From NCBI RefSeq assembly GCF_001180305.1, contig NZ_CVSX01000042.1, forward strand, positions 115,686 through 179,685: DNA of 64,000 nucleotides, read 5' to 3'. A model generated the notes under the pieces. The model was given only the letters and a program-made list of their open reading frames with translations, did no database searches and was not told the DNA's origin. The translations under genes were made by a program, and so were the position numbers. How positions within the stretch are numbered: position 1 is the stretch's first letter; each line of letters opens with the position of its first letter. This DNA comes from Prochlorococcus marinus (GTDB taxonomy: Bacteria > Cyanobacteriota > Cyanobacteriia > PCC-6307 > Cyanobiaceae). Shown here piece after piece: positions 30,101 through 38,167 of the stretch.

Positions 30101-31764
30101 CTGAATATCTAAGAAGTGGAAAACAACTCGAAATTAAAATGGCTCAAGGTGCAAAACCTGGAGAAGGGGGACAATTGCCTGGTCCAAAAGTTGATTCTTA
30201 CATCGCAAAACTAAGAAATAGTAAACCCGGAGTAGCTCTAATATCTCCTCCTCCGCATCATGATATTTATTCAATTGAAGATTTAGCTCAACTTATCCAT
30301 GACTTACATCAAGTTCATCCAAAAGCGAAAGTAAGCGTTAAACTTGTTTCTGAAATTGGTATAGGCACTATTGCTGCTGGAGTAAGCAAAGCTAATGCAG
30401 ATGTAATTCAAATTTCAGGTCATGACGGAGGTACAGGTGCTTCACCCCTAAGTTCTATTAAACATGCTGGTTTACCATGGGAACTAGGTGTTGCTGAGGT
30501 TCATAAATCTCTATTAGAAAATAACTTACGAAAAAGAGTAATTTTAAGAACTGATGGAGGTCTTAAAACAGGCTGGGATGTAGTTATTGCAGCTTTACTA
30601 GGTGCTGAAGAATACGGTTTCGGTTCTGTAGCGATGATTGCCGAAGGATGCATAATGGCTCGGGTTTGTCATACAAACAAGTGTCCTGTTGGAGTTGCCA
30701 CTCAAAGAGAAGAATTAAGAAAAAGATTTAAAGGTATTCCAGAAAATGTTGTCAATTTTTTCTTGTATATTGCTGAAGAAGTAAGGCAGATAATGAGTAG
30801 CATTGGAGTTTCTAATATGGAAGAACTTATTGGTAATCAAGAATTTCTTTCTGCAAGAAATATCGGTCTTCCAAAAACTTCCAATATCGATCTTTCTTCT
30901 TTAGTAAATAATGAACGTTCAGCTACTGATAGATCATGGTTAAATCATTCAAAAAATGCTCATAGTAATGGTTTTGTATTAGAAGATAAGTTTTTGTCTG
31001 ATACTGAATTTATAGATTCAATTAAAAATCACGAAAAATTAACGAAAGAAATTGAGATACAAAATACAGATAGAAGTGTTTGTGCGAAAATATCAGGAGA
31101 AATCGCAGAACTTCATGGGAATACCGGCTTCAATGGAGAACTGAACTTAAATTTCAAAGGTTATGCAGGACAGAGCTTTGGTGCCTTTTTATTGAAGGGA
31201 ATGAATGTTCAATTAATCGGAGAAGCTAATGATTATGTTTGTAAAGGAATGAATGGAGGAATACTCACAATAATTCCACCAAAAATAGATGAGATCTCCT
31301 CCGAACAAGTTATTATTGGAAATACCTGTCTTTATGGAGCAACAGGAGGAAAATTATTTGCATTAGGAAAATCGGGAGAAAGATTTGCAGTAAGAAATAG
31401 CGGCGCCATAGCAGTAACAGAGGGTGCAGGTGATCATTGTTGTGAATATATGACAGGCGGTAAAGTAGTTATTCTAGGTTCCACAGGAAGGAATATTGGT
31501 GCGGGGATGACTGGTGGAATAGCTTTTATACTTGATGAGAATAATGATTTAAGTAATAAAGTTAATAAAGAGATAGTTAGCATTCATAAAATAACTTCAT
31601 CCAAGCAGGAAGAAATTTTATTGGAAATTATTAGAGAATATCAAGCAAAAACAAATAGCCTAAAGGCTTACAAAATAATTGAAAATTGGTCTGATTTCAA
31701 GAGTAATTTCAAATTAATTGTTCCCCCAAGCGAAGAAGAGATGCTTGGCATAAAGAATATGTAA
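27190..31764 (+). CDS. gltB: Ferredoxin-dependent glutamate synthase
   Basis: A 1524-residue enzyme (also called glsF) making two glutamates from glutamine and 2-oxoglutarate with electrons from reduced ferredoxin. An N-terminal glutaminase domain follows a short propeptide; Cys28 in EKDACGVGFIA would become the N-terminal nucleophile after cleavage. The FMN-binding synthase domain has GEGGEDPARF and EIKMAQGAKPGEGGQLPG. The 3Fe-4S cysteines are in CIMARVCHTNKCPVGVATQ. A C-terminal beta-helix is rich in GGxx repeats. No separate NADPH small subunit is nearby. A YCII-like gene directly abuts its stop. Confidence 0.97.
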   Translation: MGESIKRIVGPYQDSYSPNGIIGEKDACGVGFIANIKGIESNWILKQSLKGLNCMEHRGGCGGDSDSGDGAGILCSIPWNYLKKELNFENKKDFDKGLGMIFMPNKKEKIEECKSICEEEAEKLRINKTSWRTVPVNNEILGPLAKANAPYICQWILLIDKKNHQDIERTLFQLRKRIEKKIRESFKNHVGDCEFYFASLSSQTVVYKGMVRSEILSEFYQDLKEESFKVSFSVYHRRFSTNTLPKWPLAQPMRFLGHNGEINTLLGNINWAKASERHIDDFWGDLSNEIKPIVDVNKSDSSNLDATLEINIRSGQPITDSLLKLVPEAFRDQPELAQREDIKAFYEYSASSQEAWDGPALLVFADGNFVGATLDRNGLRPARYSITNDGFVIMGSETGVVEIEEERVIEKGRLGPGQMLAVDFHQNRILRNWEVKSEAAQRHDYKKLLSERTIKIENSEWLKDCKLRDLELLQEQTAYGFSAEDNDLILDSMASLAKEPTYCMGDDIPLAVLSSKPHILYDYFKQRFAQVTNPPIDPLREKLVMSLEMHLGEKCTPFEIKDHKPFIHLKSPILNEEELISIKKSKIKSQTISSLFDIEEGVQGLENQLKAICEQSELSIKEGCSLIIISDKGINPKKTFIPPLLAVGAVHHYLLKKEIRLKASLIIETGQCWSTHHLACLIGYGASAVCPWLTFEAGRHWLKHPKTQKLIDSKKINPLSIIDVQENIKKALEDGLRKILSKIGISLLSSYHGAQIFEAVGLGSDLIKIAFDGTTSRIAGITLKELTNETLSIHTKAYPEIDLKKLEFLGFVQFRNNGEYHSNNPEMSKVLHSAVKQGPGYDHFEIYKKLISNRPTTSLRDLLTINSKRKSIPLEEVESVESICKRFCTGGMSLGALSREAHEVLAVAMNRIGGKSNSGEGGEDPARFNILNDIDENTQSATLPFIKGLENGDTACSAIKQIASGRFGVTPEYLRSGKQLEIKMAQGAKPGEGGQLPGPKVDSYIAKLRNSKPGVALISPPPHHDIYSIEDLAQLIHDLHQVHPKAKVSVKLVSEIGIGTIAAGVSKANADVIQISGHDGGTGASPLSSIKHAGLPWELGVAEVHKSLLENNLRKRVILRTDGGLKTGWDVVIAALLGAEEYGFGSVAMIAEGCIMARVCHTNKCPVGVATQREELRKRFKGIPENVVNFFLYIAEEVRQIMSSIGVSNMEELIGNQEFLSARNIGLPKTSNIDLSSLVNNERSATDRSWLNHSKNAHSNGFVLEDKFLSDTEFIDSIKNHEKLTKEIEIQNTDRSVCAKISGEIAELHGNTGFNGELNLNFKGYAGQSFGAFLLKGMNVQLIGEANDYVCKGMNGGILTIIPPKIDEISSEQVIIGNTCLYGATGGKLFALGKSGERFAVRNSGAIAVTEGAGDHCCEYMTGGKVVILGSTGRNIGAGMTGGIAFILDENNDLSNKVNKEIVSIHKITSSKQEEILLEIIREYQAKTNSLKAYKIIENWSDFKSNFKLIVPPSEEEMLGIKNM

Positions 31765-32058
31765 ATGCCTTTCTTCGTAAAAACTGAAATCATAAAAAAA
31801 GAACATTTAATTAATAATGACTTCAAACGAAAAATAATTAAGGAACATATTGATTGGGTAAAAAAATTAAAAAAAGAGGGAATTAATATAAAAAGTGGTT
31901 TTTTGGTAGATGAGTTAAATAAGCCCGGTGACGGGGGATTACTCATTCTTGAAATGAATAATTATAAAAATGCACTAGAAATAATTAAGAATGATCCAAT
32001 GATCAAAAATAATCTAGTTGAATGGAAATTAAATGAGTGGGTAGATTCAAATATATGA
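31765..32058 (+). CDS. YCII-like small protein
   Basis: A 97-residue protein of the dimeric alpha/beta (YciI-like) fold type. It has HIDWVKKLKKEGINIKSGFL followed by GGLLILEMNNYKNALEIIKNDPM and a short VEWKLNEWV end, which is the family's HxxxL...GP/SG...G...ii.a.s.eeA...i..DPf pattern. The function is unknown; members include muconolactone-isomerase-like and other small enzymes. The start codon immediately follows the gltB stop, so translation is probably coupled. It converges on lipA with a 6-base gap. Confidence 0.75.
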   Translation: MPFFVKTEIIKKEHLINNDFKRKIIKEHIDWVKKLKKEGINIKSGFLVDELNKPGDGGLLILEMNNYKNALEIIKNDPMIKNNLVEWKLNEWVDSNI

Positions 32059-32064
32059 AAATAA

Positions 32065-32958
32065 CTATCTTGGATACTTTTTCATAAGTTTTTGAATCTC
32101 TTCAGCATGGTAACTACTACGTGTTAAAGGCGAACTAACTACTTGCATAAAGTTCAAATCTTTTTCCCCAAAAACTTTAAAATAATTAAATTTTGAAGGA
32201 CTCACAAATCTTTGCACAGGTAAATGATTAGGCCCAGGAGATAAATATTGGCCAATAGTAACAATATCAACATAATTACTCCTTAAATCCTCAAGTAGAG
32301 TCAAAACCTCATCATCTTTCTCACCTAAACCAAGCATGAAGCCTGATTTTGTATAAATTTTAGGAGAATAATCTCTAGTTCTTTTAAGTAACTCTAGAGT
32401 TCTTTCATATTTTCCCTGAGGTCTTACTTTTTTATATAGCGATGGCACAGTTTCAATATTATGGTTTAAAACATTTGGATTGGAATCAAGAACTTTTTCA
32501 AGCGCCTTCCAATTACCACAAAAATCGGGAATTAAAAGTTCAATTGTAGTTTCAGGCGAATTTTTTCTAACTTGATGAACACATTCAAAAAATTGAGATG
32601 CACCACCATCTTCAAGATCGTCTCTATTCACTGATGTAATTACAACATGCTTGAGTTTCATCCTACAAACGGCTTCAGCTAAACGATATGGTTCTGTTGG
32701 ATCTAATTTTCTCTGCGATCTATCAAAATCAATATCGCAATATGGACATGCCCTAGTACAACCTGGGCCCATTATGAGGAAAGTTGCAGTTCCACTAGCG
32801 AAACATTCCCCAATATTTGGACAACTTGCTTCTTGGCATACAGTGTTGAGTTTTAAATCATCTAATAAATTTGCAGTATTACCAATTCTCTCAACTTGCG
32901 GAGCTTTTACTCTTAACCAATCAGGTTTTGAAATTAAACTATTAGGATTATTTTTCAA
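32065..32958 (-). CDS. lipA: Lipoyl synthase
   Basis: A 297-residue radical SAM enzyme inserting two sulfurs into octanoyl groups to form lipoyl cofactors. Both 4Fe-4S clusters are visible. The auxiliary cluster is C41-x4-C46-x5-C52 ([12 protein letters not shown]), with its serine ligand in the C-terminal RSSYHA. The radical SAM cluster is C67-x3-C71-x2-C74 (CTRACPYC). Cyanobacteria can carry two lipoyl synthases; only this one is seen here. It converges on the YCII-like gene. Confidence 0.97.
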   Translation of the reverse strand: MKNNPNSLISKPDWLRVKAPQVERIGNTANLLDDLKLNTVCQEASCPNIGECFASGTATFLIMGPGCTRACPYCDIDFDRSQRKLDPTEPYRLAEAVCRMKLKHVVITSVNRDDLEDGGASQFFECVHQVRKNSPETTIELLIPDFCGNWKALEKVLDSNPNVLNHNIETVPSLYKKVRPQGKYERTLELLKRTRDYSPKIYTKSGFMLGLGEKDDEVLTLLEDLRSNYVDIVTIGQYLSPGPNHLPVQRFVSPSKFNYFKVFGEKDLNFMQVVSSPLTRSSYHAEEIQKLMKKYPR

Positions 32959-33253
32959 ATTAATTAGTTTTAGAATTTATTTTTATTTTACTAAAAACAA
33001 GATAAATTAACTATATAAAAATTCAAAGATAAAACCTATTCATTAGAAGTCAAACAATAACTTGAATTTAACTAATCCAATTAGATACTAGAAAACTTTA
33101 TTTGGAGTTATTAGCACCAATTATTCTATATGTTCTATTAACTCAAATAAAACAGTTTTAAAACGTTATTTTAACTATAGATATTAGAACAGTTAAATAA
33201 AAGCGCTAAACCAATCAGATTTTATATAATATAATGATTTTTCTAAACAAACT
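32959..33253. other. AT-rich spacer between lipA and the recombinase-like gene
   Basis: About 295 bases with no protein gene and no tRNA. It holds the lipA promoter on the left. At 33225-33230 a TATAAT followed by a second ATAAT is the best -10 candidate for the recombinase-like gene. A 10-base palindrome GTTTTAAAAC lies in the middle. No terminator-like GC hairpin was seen. Confidence 0.35.
33225..33230 (+). promoter_or_regulatory. Candidate -10 box for the recombinase-like gene
   Basis: A perfect TATAAT would place a transcript start near 33237, shortly before the first possible TTG start. No -35 element is evident, which is common in this type of genome. Confidence 0.4.
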
Positions 33254-33928
33254 TTGTTTTTTTATTTAATAATTGATACAGTAAAAAGTATATGTAATAA
33301 AACTTTGAAATTCAAATTTAAAAGAAAACGTCTTTTACTATCTGAAAAAAATAAAAACTCTAAAGCTATAGGTTATGCTAGGGCTACTCCTAATGAATTT
33401 GAATATTTAGAGGAGCAAATAAAAAATTTAAAAGAAGAGGGCTGTAATTTAGTATTTTCTGAACTTTTAAGTTTAGATGAAGAAATCAAACCCCAACTCA
33501 ATAATGCTATAAGTCACTTATCTAAAGGTGATGAGTTAATAATAACTCAACTTGACCGCGCATTTAGAAATAAAAAAGAATGTTTGATGACAATAAATAA
33601 ACTCATCAATGAGGATATTAAATTGCGAACATTGAATGGATTTTTTGCTCCTCATGAATCCTCTAAATCAAATTTATCAATTTTACAGTTTTTATATGAA
33701 TTAGATAATTTAGAAGACAAAAGTTTAGGTGAAAGAAAAAAAGAACAACTATTACGTAGAAAATTATCTGGGAATAATCTGGGAGGAAGACCCAAGATAA
33801 GTCCTTTAAAAGAATCACTAGTAATCAGATTGCGTAATGAAGGATATTCGTATCGATCAATCAGATCACAAACAGGAATAGCATTGTCAACAATTAGAAG
33901 AGTAATTTTGGAAGGAGAATTAACATAA
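33254..33928 (+). CDS. Serine recombinase-like protein with altered active site
   Basis: A resolvase-fold protein of 224 residues from the first TTG; a TTG at 33305 gives 207 residues, and there is no ATG before the conserved core. The N-terminal domain has IGYARATPNEF, where resolvases have GYARVST: the catalytic serine is replaced by threonine (T45), while R43 is kept. The usual second active-site arginine appears as K79. The QLDRAFR segment keeps D101, R102 and R105. A C-terminal helix-turn-helix follows GGRPKISPLKESL (about 178-217). It can probably still bind DNA, but strand exchange is doubtful. A small acidic gene follows after one base. Confidence 0.8.
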   Translation: MFFYLIIDTVKSICNKTLKFKFKRKRLLLSEKNKNSKAIGYARATPNEFEYLEEQIKNLKEEGCNLVFSELLSLDEEIKPQLNNAISHLSKGDELIITQLDRAFRNKKECLMTINKLINEDIKLRTLNGFFAPHESSKSNLSILQFLYELDNLEDKSLGERKKEQLLRRKLSGNNLGGRPKISPLKESLVIRLRNEGYSYRSIRSQTGIALSTIRRVILEGELT

Positions 33929-33929
33929 A

Positions 33930-34142
33930 ATGAGGACCGAAGAAATTGAAAATTTAATCAAAGAAAATTTTAAAGATACAGCATTGCGTATTTATGAATT
34001 GGATAATGAAGATAGAAAAAGTTTATTAGCAGAATATAGAGAATGGATTATGAATGATTTAGATTTTAATGAAGTAATGATGCTACCATATGAAGCTTAC
34101 ACTGATAACTTAGATTTTAATTTCTTAGATGATTCACTTTAG
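33930..34142 (+). CDS. Small acidic protein of unknown function
   Basis: A 70-residue protein starting MRTEEIENLIKENF, very rich in Asp and Glu (long helical first half, acidic tail NLDFNFLDDSL). It has no cysteines, no membrane span and no domain I recognise. Its ATG is one base after the stop of the recombinase-like gene, a spacing that implies translational coupling. It ends three bases before the end of the convergent beta-lactamase-like gene. The coding pattern looks real: it is AT-rich like its neighbours, is in operon position, and has a proper stop. Confidence 0.7.
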   Translation: MRTEEIENLIKENFKDTALRIYELDNEDRKSLLAEYREWIMNDLDFNEVMMLPYEAYTDNLDFNFLDDSL

Positions 34143-34145
34143 TCA

Positions 34146-35045
34146 TCAATAATGTCTCATATTAAATTCATACACTTCTTTTGATATTAATGGTAAGAAA
34201 GAAGTATCTTTAGAATATTTTTCTCCATTACAAAAAACGACTAATAAGGTTTGAAGAGATTGACTATTAGTCCACCAAGCAGAATCATGTCTAACTTCTG
34301 ACATTAAGCCTGCTTTACTCCAGAGATTAATACTTTCTGGTAATCCTGCTCCTAAAAAACCCTCTATTTGATTAAGAGGATCTTGTTTAAGAACAACTTT
34401 ATTTAAATTTCTTTTTAAAAAACTTCTTACATTTAAATCATTTTCTTGATAATCAATATGAACCATAATTTCCTCCAAAACCCTTGCAGCTGAATCAGTA
34501 GTCATTGCATTCCTATTTTTATTTTCATATCCATAAAATTCTTTTTCACGCCCAAATGGTCCATCATCCCATGTCTTCTGACAGCAATTTATCCCAATCA
34601 ATTCCTGCCAATGCAAATCATGCAACCAATCATTTATTATTCTTCTTTGATATTTCCAAATTTCCCATAATTCTCCCTCAATACATGGTCCACTTGTGGT
34701 CCCAGTTAGTAAATCAATCAGAAAGCTTGTTGCGTTATTACTCGAGAAAAACAACATTTTACGTACAGCATCAATGATCTCATCTGATAGTAATAATTTT
34801 CCTTTTTTAATCCAATAATATGTCGCAAGAGCATAAACCATCTTGACTACGCTTGCAGGATAAAACATTTTTTTATTATTAATTCCAGATCCATAACCTT
34901 TAAATACTATATTATTTTCACTTTTGTAGTTGATCCAAGTTATAGCAATATCTTCTCTTGAGAAATCTTTATTATGAGTACATACTTTCTCTAAAATATC
35001 ATTTAAGGCTCGACTCATCTCTTTATTAGCATAGTAGAAGGACAT
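34146..35045 (-). CDS. Beta-lactamase-fold serine hydrolase
   Basis: A 299-residue protein of the class A beta-lactamase/penicillin-binding fold. The SxxK nucleophile motif is S65-V-V-K68 in YPASVVKMVYALA. An SSNN at 101-104 takes the SxN place, and SKAGLMSE takes the KTG place as KAG. No clear Omega-loop glutamate and no signal peptide are seen, so antibiotic resistance is not implied; a role in peptidoglycan metabolism is more likely. The ATG at 35045 is three bases from the divergent NlpC/P60 start; an internal ATG at 35018 (MSRALNDIL) is an alternative. Stated from motifs only. Confidence 0.78.
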   Translation of the reverse strand: MSFYYANKEMSRALNDILEKVCTHNKDFSREDIAITWINYKSENNIVFKGYGSGINNKKMFYPASVVKMVYALATYYWIKKGKLLLSDEIIDAVRKMLFFSSNNATSFLIDLLTGTTSGPCIEGELWEIWKYQRRIINDWLHDLHWQELIGINCCQKTWDDGPFGREKEFYGYENKNRNAMTTDSAARVLEEIMVHIDYQENDLNVRSFLKRNLNKVVLKQDPLNQIEGFLGAGLPESINLWSKAGLMSEVRHDSAWWTNSQSLQTLLVVFCNGEKYSKDTSFLPLISKEVYEFNMRHY

Positions 35046-35048
35046 TTT

Positions 35049-35807
35049 ATGGAAAATTTTAAAGACGCTATCTCACTATTTAAACAAACTAATTTTTCAA
35101 AGACTATTTGGTGGAAATTAAAAGTAAATATTTCTGGATATCAAAATAAAACAGAAGATAAGTTAGTAACAGAAATTTTTAAAAATAGAATTTTTAAACT
35201 TCTTTATCCAAATATAAATAAACTTTCAAATAAATTCTCAAGGATTTTAATTCAATTATATGAAGATGGTTATGTCTGTTGGATAAATTTAGATGGACTG
35301 ATTATTGAGAAATGCGACTTAAGAAAATCACAGAATTTAAAAAATGAACCCTTCTTAATCGCAGATAAAGTTAAATCAATTTTAAAATGGATCAAGGATC
35401 AAGCTGAATTAAATAATGAATACCTTTGGGGAGGAACATTAGGTCCAAATTTTGATTGTTCTGGGTTAATTCAGACTGCTTTTTTAAAGCATCATATTTA
35501 CATACCTCGAGACTCCTATCAAATAAAAAATTTTTGTAAACACCTTTTTTATTTCAAAGAATCTCATACATCTCTTCAACCTGGTGATCTTTTATTTTTT
35601 GGAAATGAAAATAAATGTGATCATGTTGGAATCTACAAAGGAGATGGCCTCTATTACCATAGCTCTGGAAAGGTTTTTGGTCGAAATGGTATAGGGTTAG
35701 ATACACTAAAACATTCTAATGATAAAATCTCATTACACTATAAATCCAAACTAATTTCGGCAGGAAGAGTAGTTAGAAGTTACAGATGGGATAGAACCAT
35801 ACGTTAG
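35049..35807 (+). CDS. NlpC/P60 family peptidoglycan endopeptidase
   Basis: A 252-residue cysteine peptidase. The catalytic domain begins at about 105, with nucleophile C137 in NFDCSGL, H192 in CDHVGIYKG and a third polar residue H204 in YYHSSG. The first 100 residues resemble the SH3-like domain seen before NlpC/P60 in the cyanobacterial enzymes that cut gamma-D-glutamyl-diaminopimelate bonds in stem peptides. No signal peptide is seen, which is also true of those cytoplasmic recycling enzymes. It is divergent from a penicillin-binding-like gene, so the pair probably shares a cell-wall role. Confidence 0.88.
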   Translation: MENFKDAISLFKQTNFSKTIWWKLKVNISGYQNKTEDKLVTEIFKNRIFKLLYPNINKLSNKFSRILIQLYEDGYVCWINLDGLIIEKCDLRKSQNLKNEPFLIADKVKSILKWIKDQAELNNEYLWGGTLGPNFDCSGLIQTAFLKHHIYIPRDSYQIKNFCKHLFYFKESHTSLQPGDLLFFGNENKCDHVGIYKGDGLYYHSSGKVFGRNGIGLDTLKHSNDKISLHYKSKLISAGRVVRSYRWDRTIR

Positions 35808-35872
35808 TAAGTAGAGTTCACATTTCAATTTAAAATTAAATTTAAAATATTGTTTACGCTTTTATTTAGAAA

Positions 35873-36472
35873 TTAACTTGCAGTCCAAATATTCTTGATG
35901 ATTGGCATTATGGTATCTAGGTGTAATGTCCCAACAAGTAGCCAAGCAAAAACAGCTCCCCCACAGCCTCCTAACCAAAATCCACTTGTAAAATCTGCCC
36001 AACCAGCTCTTGTAAATAAGTCCTTTGGTGGATTATTAACAGTAGCATCTGGAGGTTGAACATTAGGTGCTTTACCAGGTGCATTATAAAGAACTAAAAG
36101 TGCTGTCAAAATATGAACAGCACCAATAGCGGCAAGAAGTCCAGCAGTTAAAGCAAATTCAGAATTTCTTAATGGGCCTGTCATGGTGAAAGGACCGTAG
36201 AGAAGATATCCAAAAGCTGCTCCAGTTTCTAAGCCTCTAAAATTTGGAGAAATACCTTCTCTATAGAAAGGCAAATTATTTATAAAGGCTTTTGTAAAAT
36301 AGCCACTATTAACTGGGGTAGCTAAATTACCAACACATGGATCAGCAACTGTTTTTACTGCCCATTGTTCTGCAACACCAATATCATTTGGTTGTACAGA
36401 ATTATCTATGTATTTCTCATCAAACTTAATTGAACTTGTTGATTCTGAGAATGATTTTTGAAAGTCGCTCAT
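35873..36472 (-). CDS. psaL: Photosystem I subunit XI (PsaL)
   Basis: A 199-residue photosystem I subunit needed for PSI trimers in cyanobacteria. The segment [29 protein letters not shown] is split here by the usual features: [32 protein letters not shown] (chlorophyll ligands) and [14 protein letters not shown]. Two to three membrane helices follow, and the C-terminal [20 protein letters not shown] is typical. It is 27 bases downstream of psaI, and the two surely form one unit. Confidence 0.97.
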   Translation of the reverse strand: MSDFQKSFSESTSSIKFDEKYIDNSVQPNDIGVAEQWAVKTVADPCVGNLATPVNSGYFTKAFINNLPFYREGISPNFRGLETGAAFGYLLYGPFTMTGPLRNSEFALTAGLLAAIGAVHILTALLVLYNAPGKAPNVQPPDATVNNPPKDLFTRAGWADFTSGFWLGGCGGAVFAWLLVGTLHLDTIMPIIKNIWTAS

Positions 36473-36499
36473 TTTTTTAATAGTTTAGTGTTCAATAAT

Positions 36500-36613
36500 T
36501 TATTCAGTTGCTGTAATAAATCTTCCAATCAATACGATAAACACAGCTGGCATTGCTATACCAATTAATGGAACAAAAATTGGGGGTAAGAGGCTTGGTA
36601 AATCAGATGGCAT
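36500..36613 (-). CDS. psaI: Photosystem I subunit VIII (PsaI)
   Basis: A 37-residue single-span membrane protein read by hand from the minus strand: MPSDLPSLLPPIFVPLIGIA at the start, then a hydrophobic helix ending in GRFITATE. Short length, the LPPIFVPLIG segment and the position directly before psaL identify it as PsaI, which stabilises PsaL binding in photosystem I. The start ATG is the only one; an internal Met at residue 21 falls inside the helix. It is likely the first gene of psaI-psaL. Confidence 0.93.
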   Translation of the reverse strand: MPSDLPSLLPPIFVPLIGIAMPAVFIVLIGRFITATE

Positions 36614-36705
36614 AGTTCTTTAAACATCTTTAAGCACTTTAGTATTTATCTGCAAAATAGTGTTAATTTTATTACTGGATGATATAAAAATTATTAACTT
36701 TTTAC

Positions 36706-37098
36706 ATGTTAAATTTTTTCGCAATTGTAATTATTATTTTTATAGGCTTATTACTTCTAGTTTTTAAAAAAAGAAGCTTTAGAAAGTTAATAAATAATGT
36801 CAATTTATATTCTGCTAAAAATAAAAAAAATAAAAAAAATAATAATAAATTTACAGCTAATAAAAATAGTTTTTTATACAATCACGAAGAAAAAAAGTAC
36901 TCAGTATTTTATAAAAATTCTCAAAGAAATATAATGTTTAGTCTTTTTCAAGGTAATAGAGAAGATAAATTAAAAGCATTAAAAATTGCAGAAGAATTGG
37001 CTGATACAACAACATTACCAATTTTACGAAAAGGCTTGAGGGATACTTCTCCTGAAGTAGTTGAAATTTCAGCTTTATTAATAACAAAATTTAAATAA
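36706..37098 (+). CDS. Membrane-anchored protein with HEAT-like C-terminus
   Basis: A 130-residue protein I cannot name. It has an N-terminal membrane helix (about 2-22, FFAIVIIIFIGLLLLVF), a Lys/Asn-rich low-complexity linker (about 25-55) and a C-terminal 45-residue region. In that region REDKLKALKIAEELAD and TTLPILRKGLRD resemble HEAT or PBS-lyase-like helical repeats. It lies divergent from psaI with 92 bases between, and it converges on a glycosyltransferase gene with a 3-base gap. No function should be read from the photosystem neighbours. Confidence 0.65.
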   Translation: MLNFFAIVIIIFIGLLLLVFKKRSFRKLINNVNLYSAKNKKNKKNNNKFTANKNSFLYNHEEKKYSVFYKNSQRNIMFSLFQGNREDKLKALKIAEELADTTTLPILRKGLRDTSPEVVEISALLITKFK

Positions 37099-37101
37099 AA
37101 C

Positions 37102-38064
37102 TCAATTTTGATTGGTACTACTTATTGATCTAATTCTATAAATTGGACGATTTTGACTTTCATGATATGTTCTAATTAAGAGTTCGCTCAATAATCCAAA
37201 GCTAAATAATTGAACCCCAGCAATTCCCAATATTAATGCAAACATTAGCAACGGTCGATTTCCAATATCCTCACCCATTATTTTTAAAACTATCAAATAA
37301 GAACTAATTGCAAGACTAGTCAAAATACTTATGATTCCAACAAAACCAAATCCATACATTGGTCTTGTTAAAAATTTAGTCATAAACCATACAGTAAGTA
37401 AATCCATTAAAACTCTAAAAGTCCTATCGATCCCATATTTACTAGATCCATATTGCCTGCTTCTATGATTGACTTTAATTTCTTTTATTCTTGCACCTTC
37501 AATATTTGCTAAAACGGGCAAAAACCTGTGAAGTTCGCCATATAACTTGATATCATCTATAATTTCCTTCTTAAAAGCTTTTAATGAGCATCCATAGTCA
37601 TGCAACTTCAAACCTGTTACCTGAGCTATTAATTTATTCGCTATTTTTGATGGTATCTTTCTATTGATTAATTTATCTTTTCTATCAAACCTCCATCCAC
37701 AAACCAAATCATAACCATTATTGATTTCTGAAATTAATGTAGGAATATCATTTGGATCATTTTGTAAATCACCATCCAAAGTTATGACTATGTCGCCTTT
37801 AGAATTATCAAAGCCAGCTGACATTGCAGCAGTTTGCCCATAATTTTTGCGAAGGGAAATAACTGACAATTCTTTAATTTTGAGAGTTAGTTGTTTTAAT
37901 ACTTGATGAGTATTGTCTTTAGAACCATCATTTACAACAATCAATTCAAAATTAAATTTATGAAATGACATTACATTTATAACTTCATCCAATAAAAGAC
38001 CAATACTCTCACTTTCGTTGAAAACAGGGACGATGATAGAAATTAATTGTTTTATATCTGACAT
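37102..38064 (-). CDS. Family 2 membrane glycosyltransferase (GtrB/dolichyl-phosphate-sugar synthase type)
   Basis: A 320-residue protein with a GT-A domain (ISIIVPVFNESESIGLLL, NDGSKDNTHQVL, TLDGDLQNDPNDIP) followed by a Rossmann end with RRKD-like KIPSK and two membrane helices in the C-terminal 90 residues. This is the layout of polyprenyl-phosphate-glucose/mannose synthases (GtrB, DPM1, ArnC-like). Such an enzyme could supply the polyprenyl-phosphate sugar for a GT39-type enzyme such as the one elsewhere in the window, but they are 25 kb apart. The sugar is unknown. The stop lies three bases from the end of the convergent HEAT-like gene. Confidence 0.86.
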   Translation of the reverse strand: MSDIKQLISIIVPVFNESESIGLLLDEVINVMSFHKFNFELIVVNDGSKDNTHQVLKQLTLKIKELSVISLRKNYGQTAAMSAGFDNSKGDIVITLDGDLQNDPNDIPTLISEINNGYDLVCGWRFDRKDKLINRKIPSKIANKLIAQVTGLKLHDYGCSLKAFKKEIIDDIKLYGELHRFLPVLANIEGARIKEIKVNHRSRQYGSSKYGIDRTFRVLMDLLTVWFMTKFLTRPMYGFGFVGIISILTSLAISSYLIVLKIMGEDIGNRPLLMFALILGIAGVQLFSFGLLSELLIRTYHESQNRPIYRIRSISSTNQN

Positions 38065-38118
38065 TTATATTTGATAATAATTATATAATTTTAACTTAAT
38101 TTAGAACATTAAAATTAA

Positions 38119-38149
38119 ACAAAAAAAATCACCACAAAAGTGGTGATTT
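38119..38149 (-). terminator. Intrinsic terminator downstream of psaB
   Basis: A perfect 10-bp stem (AAATCACCAC paired with GTGGTGATTT, loop AAAA, 38126-38149) is followed on the minus strand by a run of U residues (the A run at 38119-38125). It starts 19 bases after the psaB stop and is the clearest terminator in the window; it ends the psaAB message. The read-through side is the GT2 gene's promoter region. Confidence 0.92.
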
Positions 38150-38167
38150 GAATTATTTATGGAAAAT

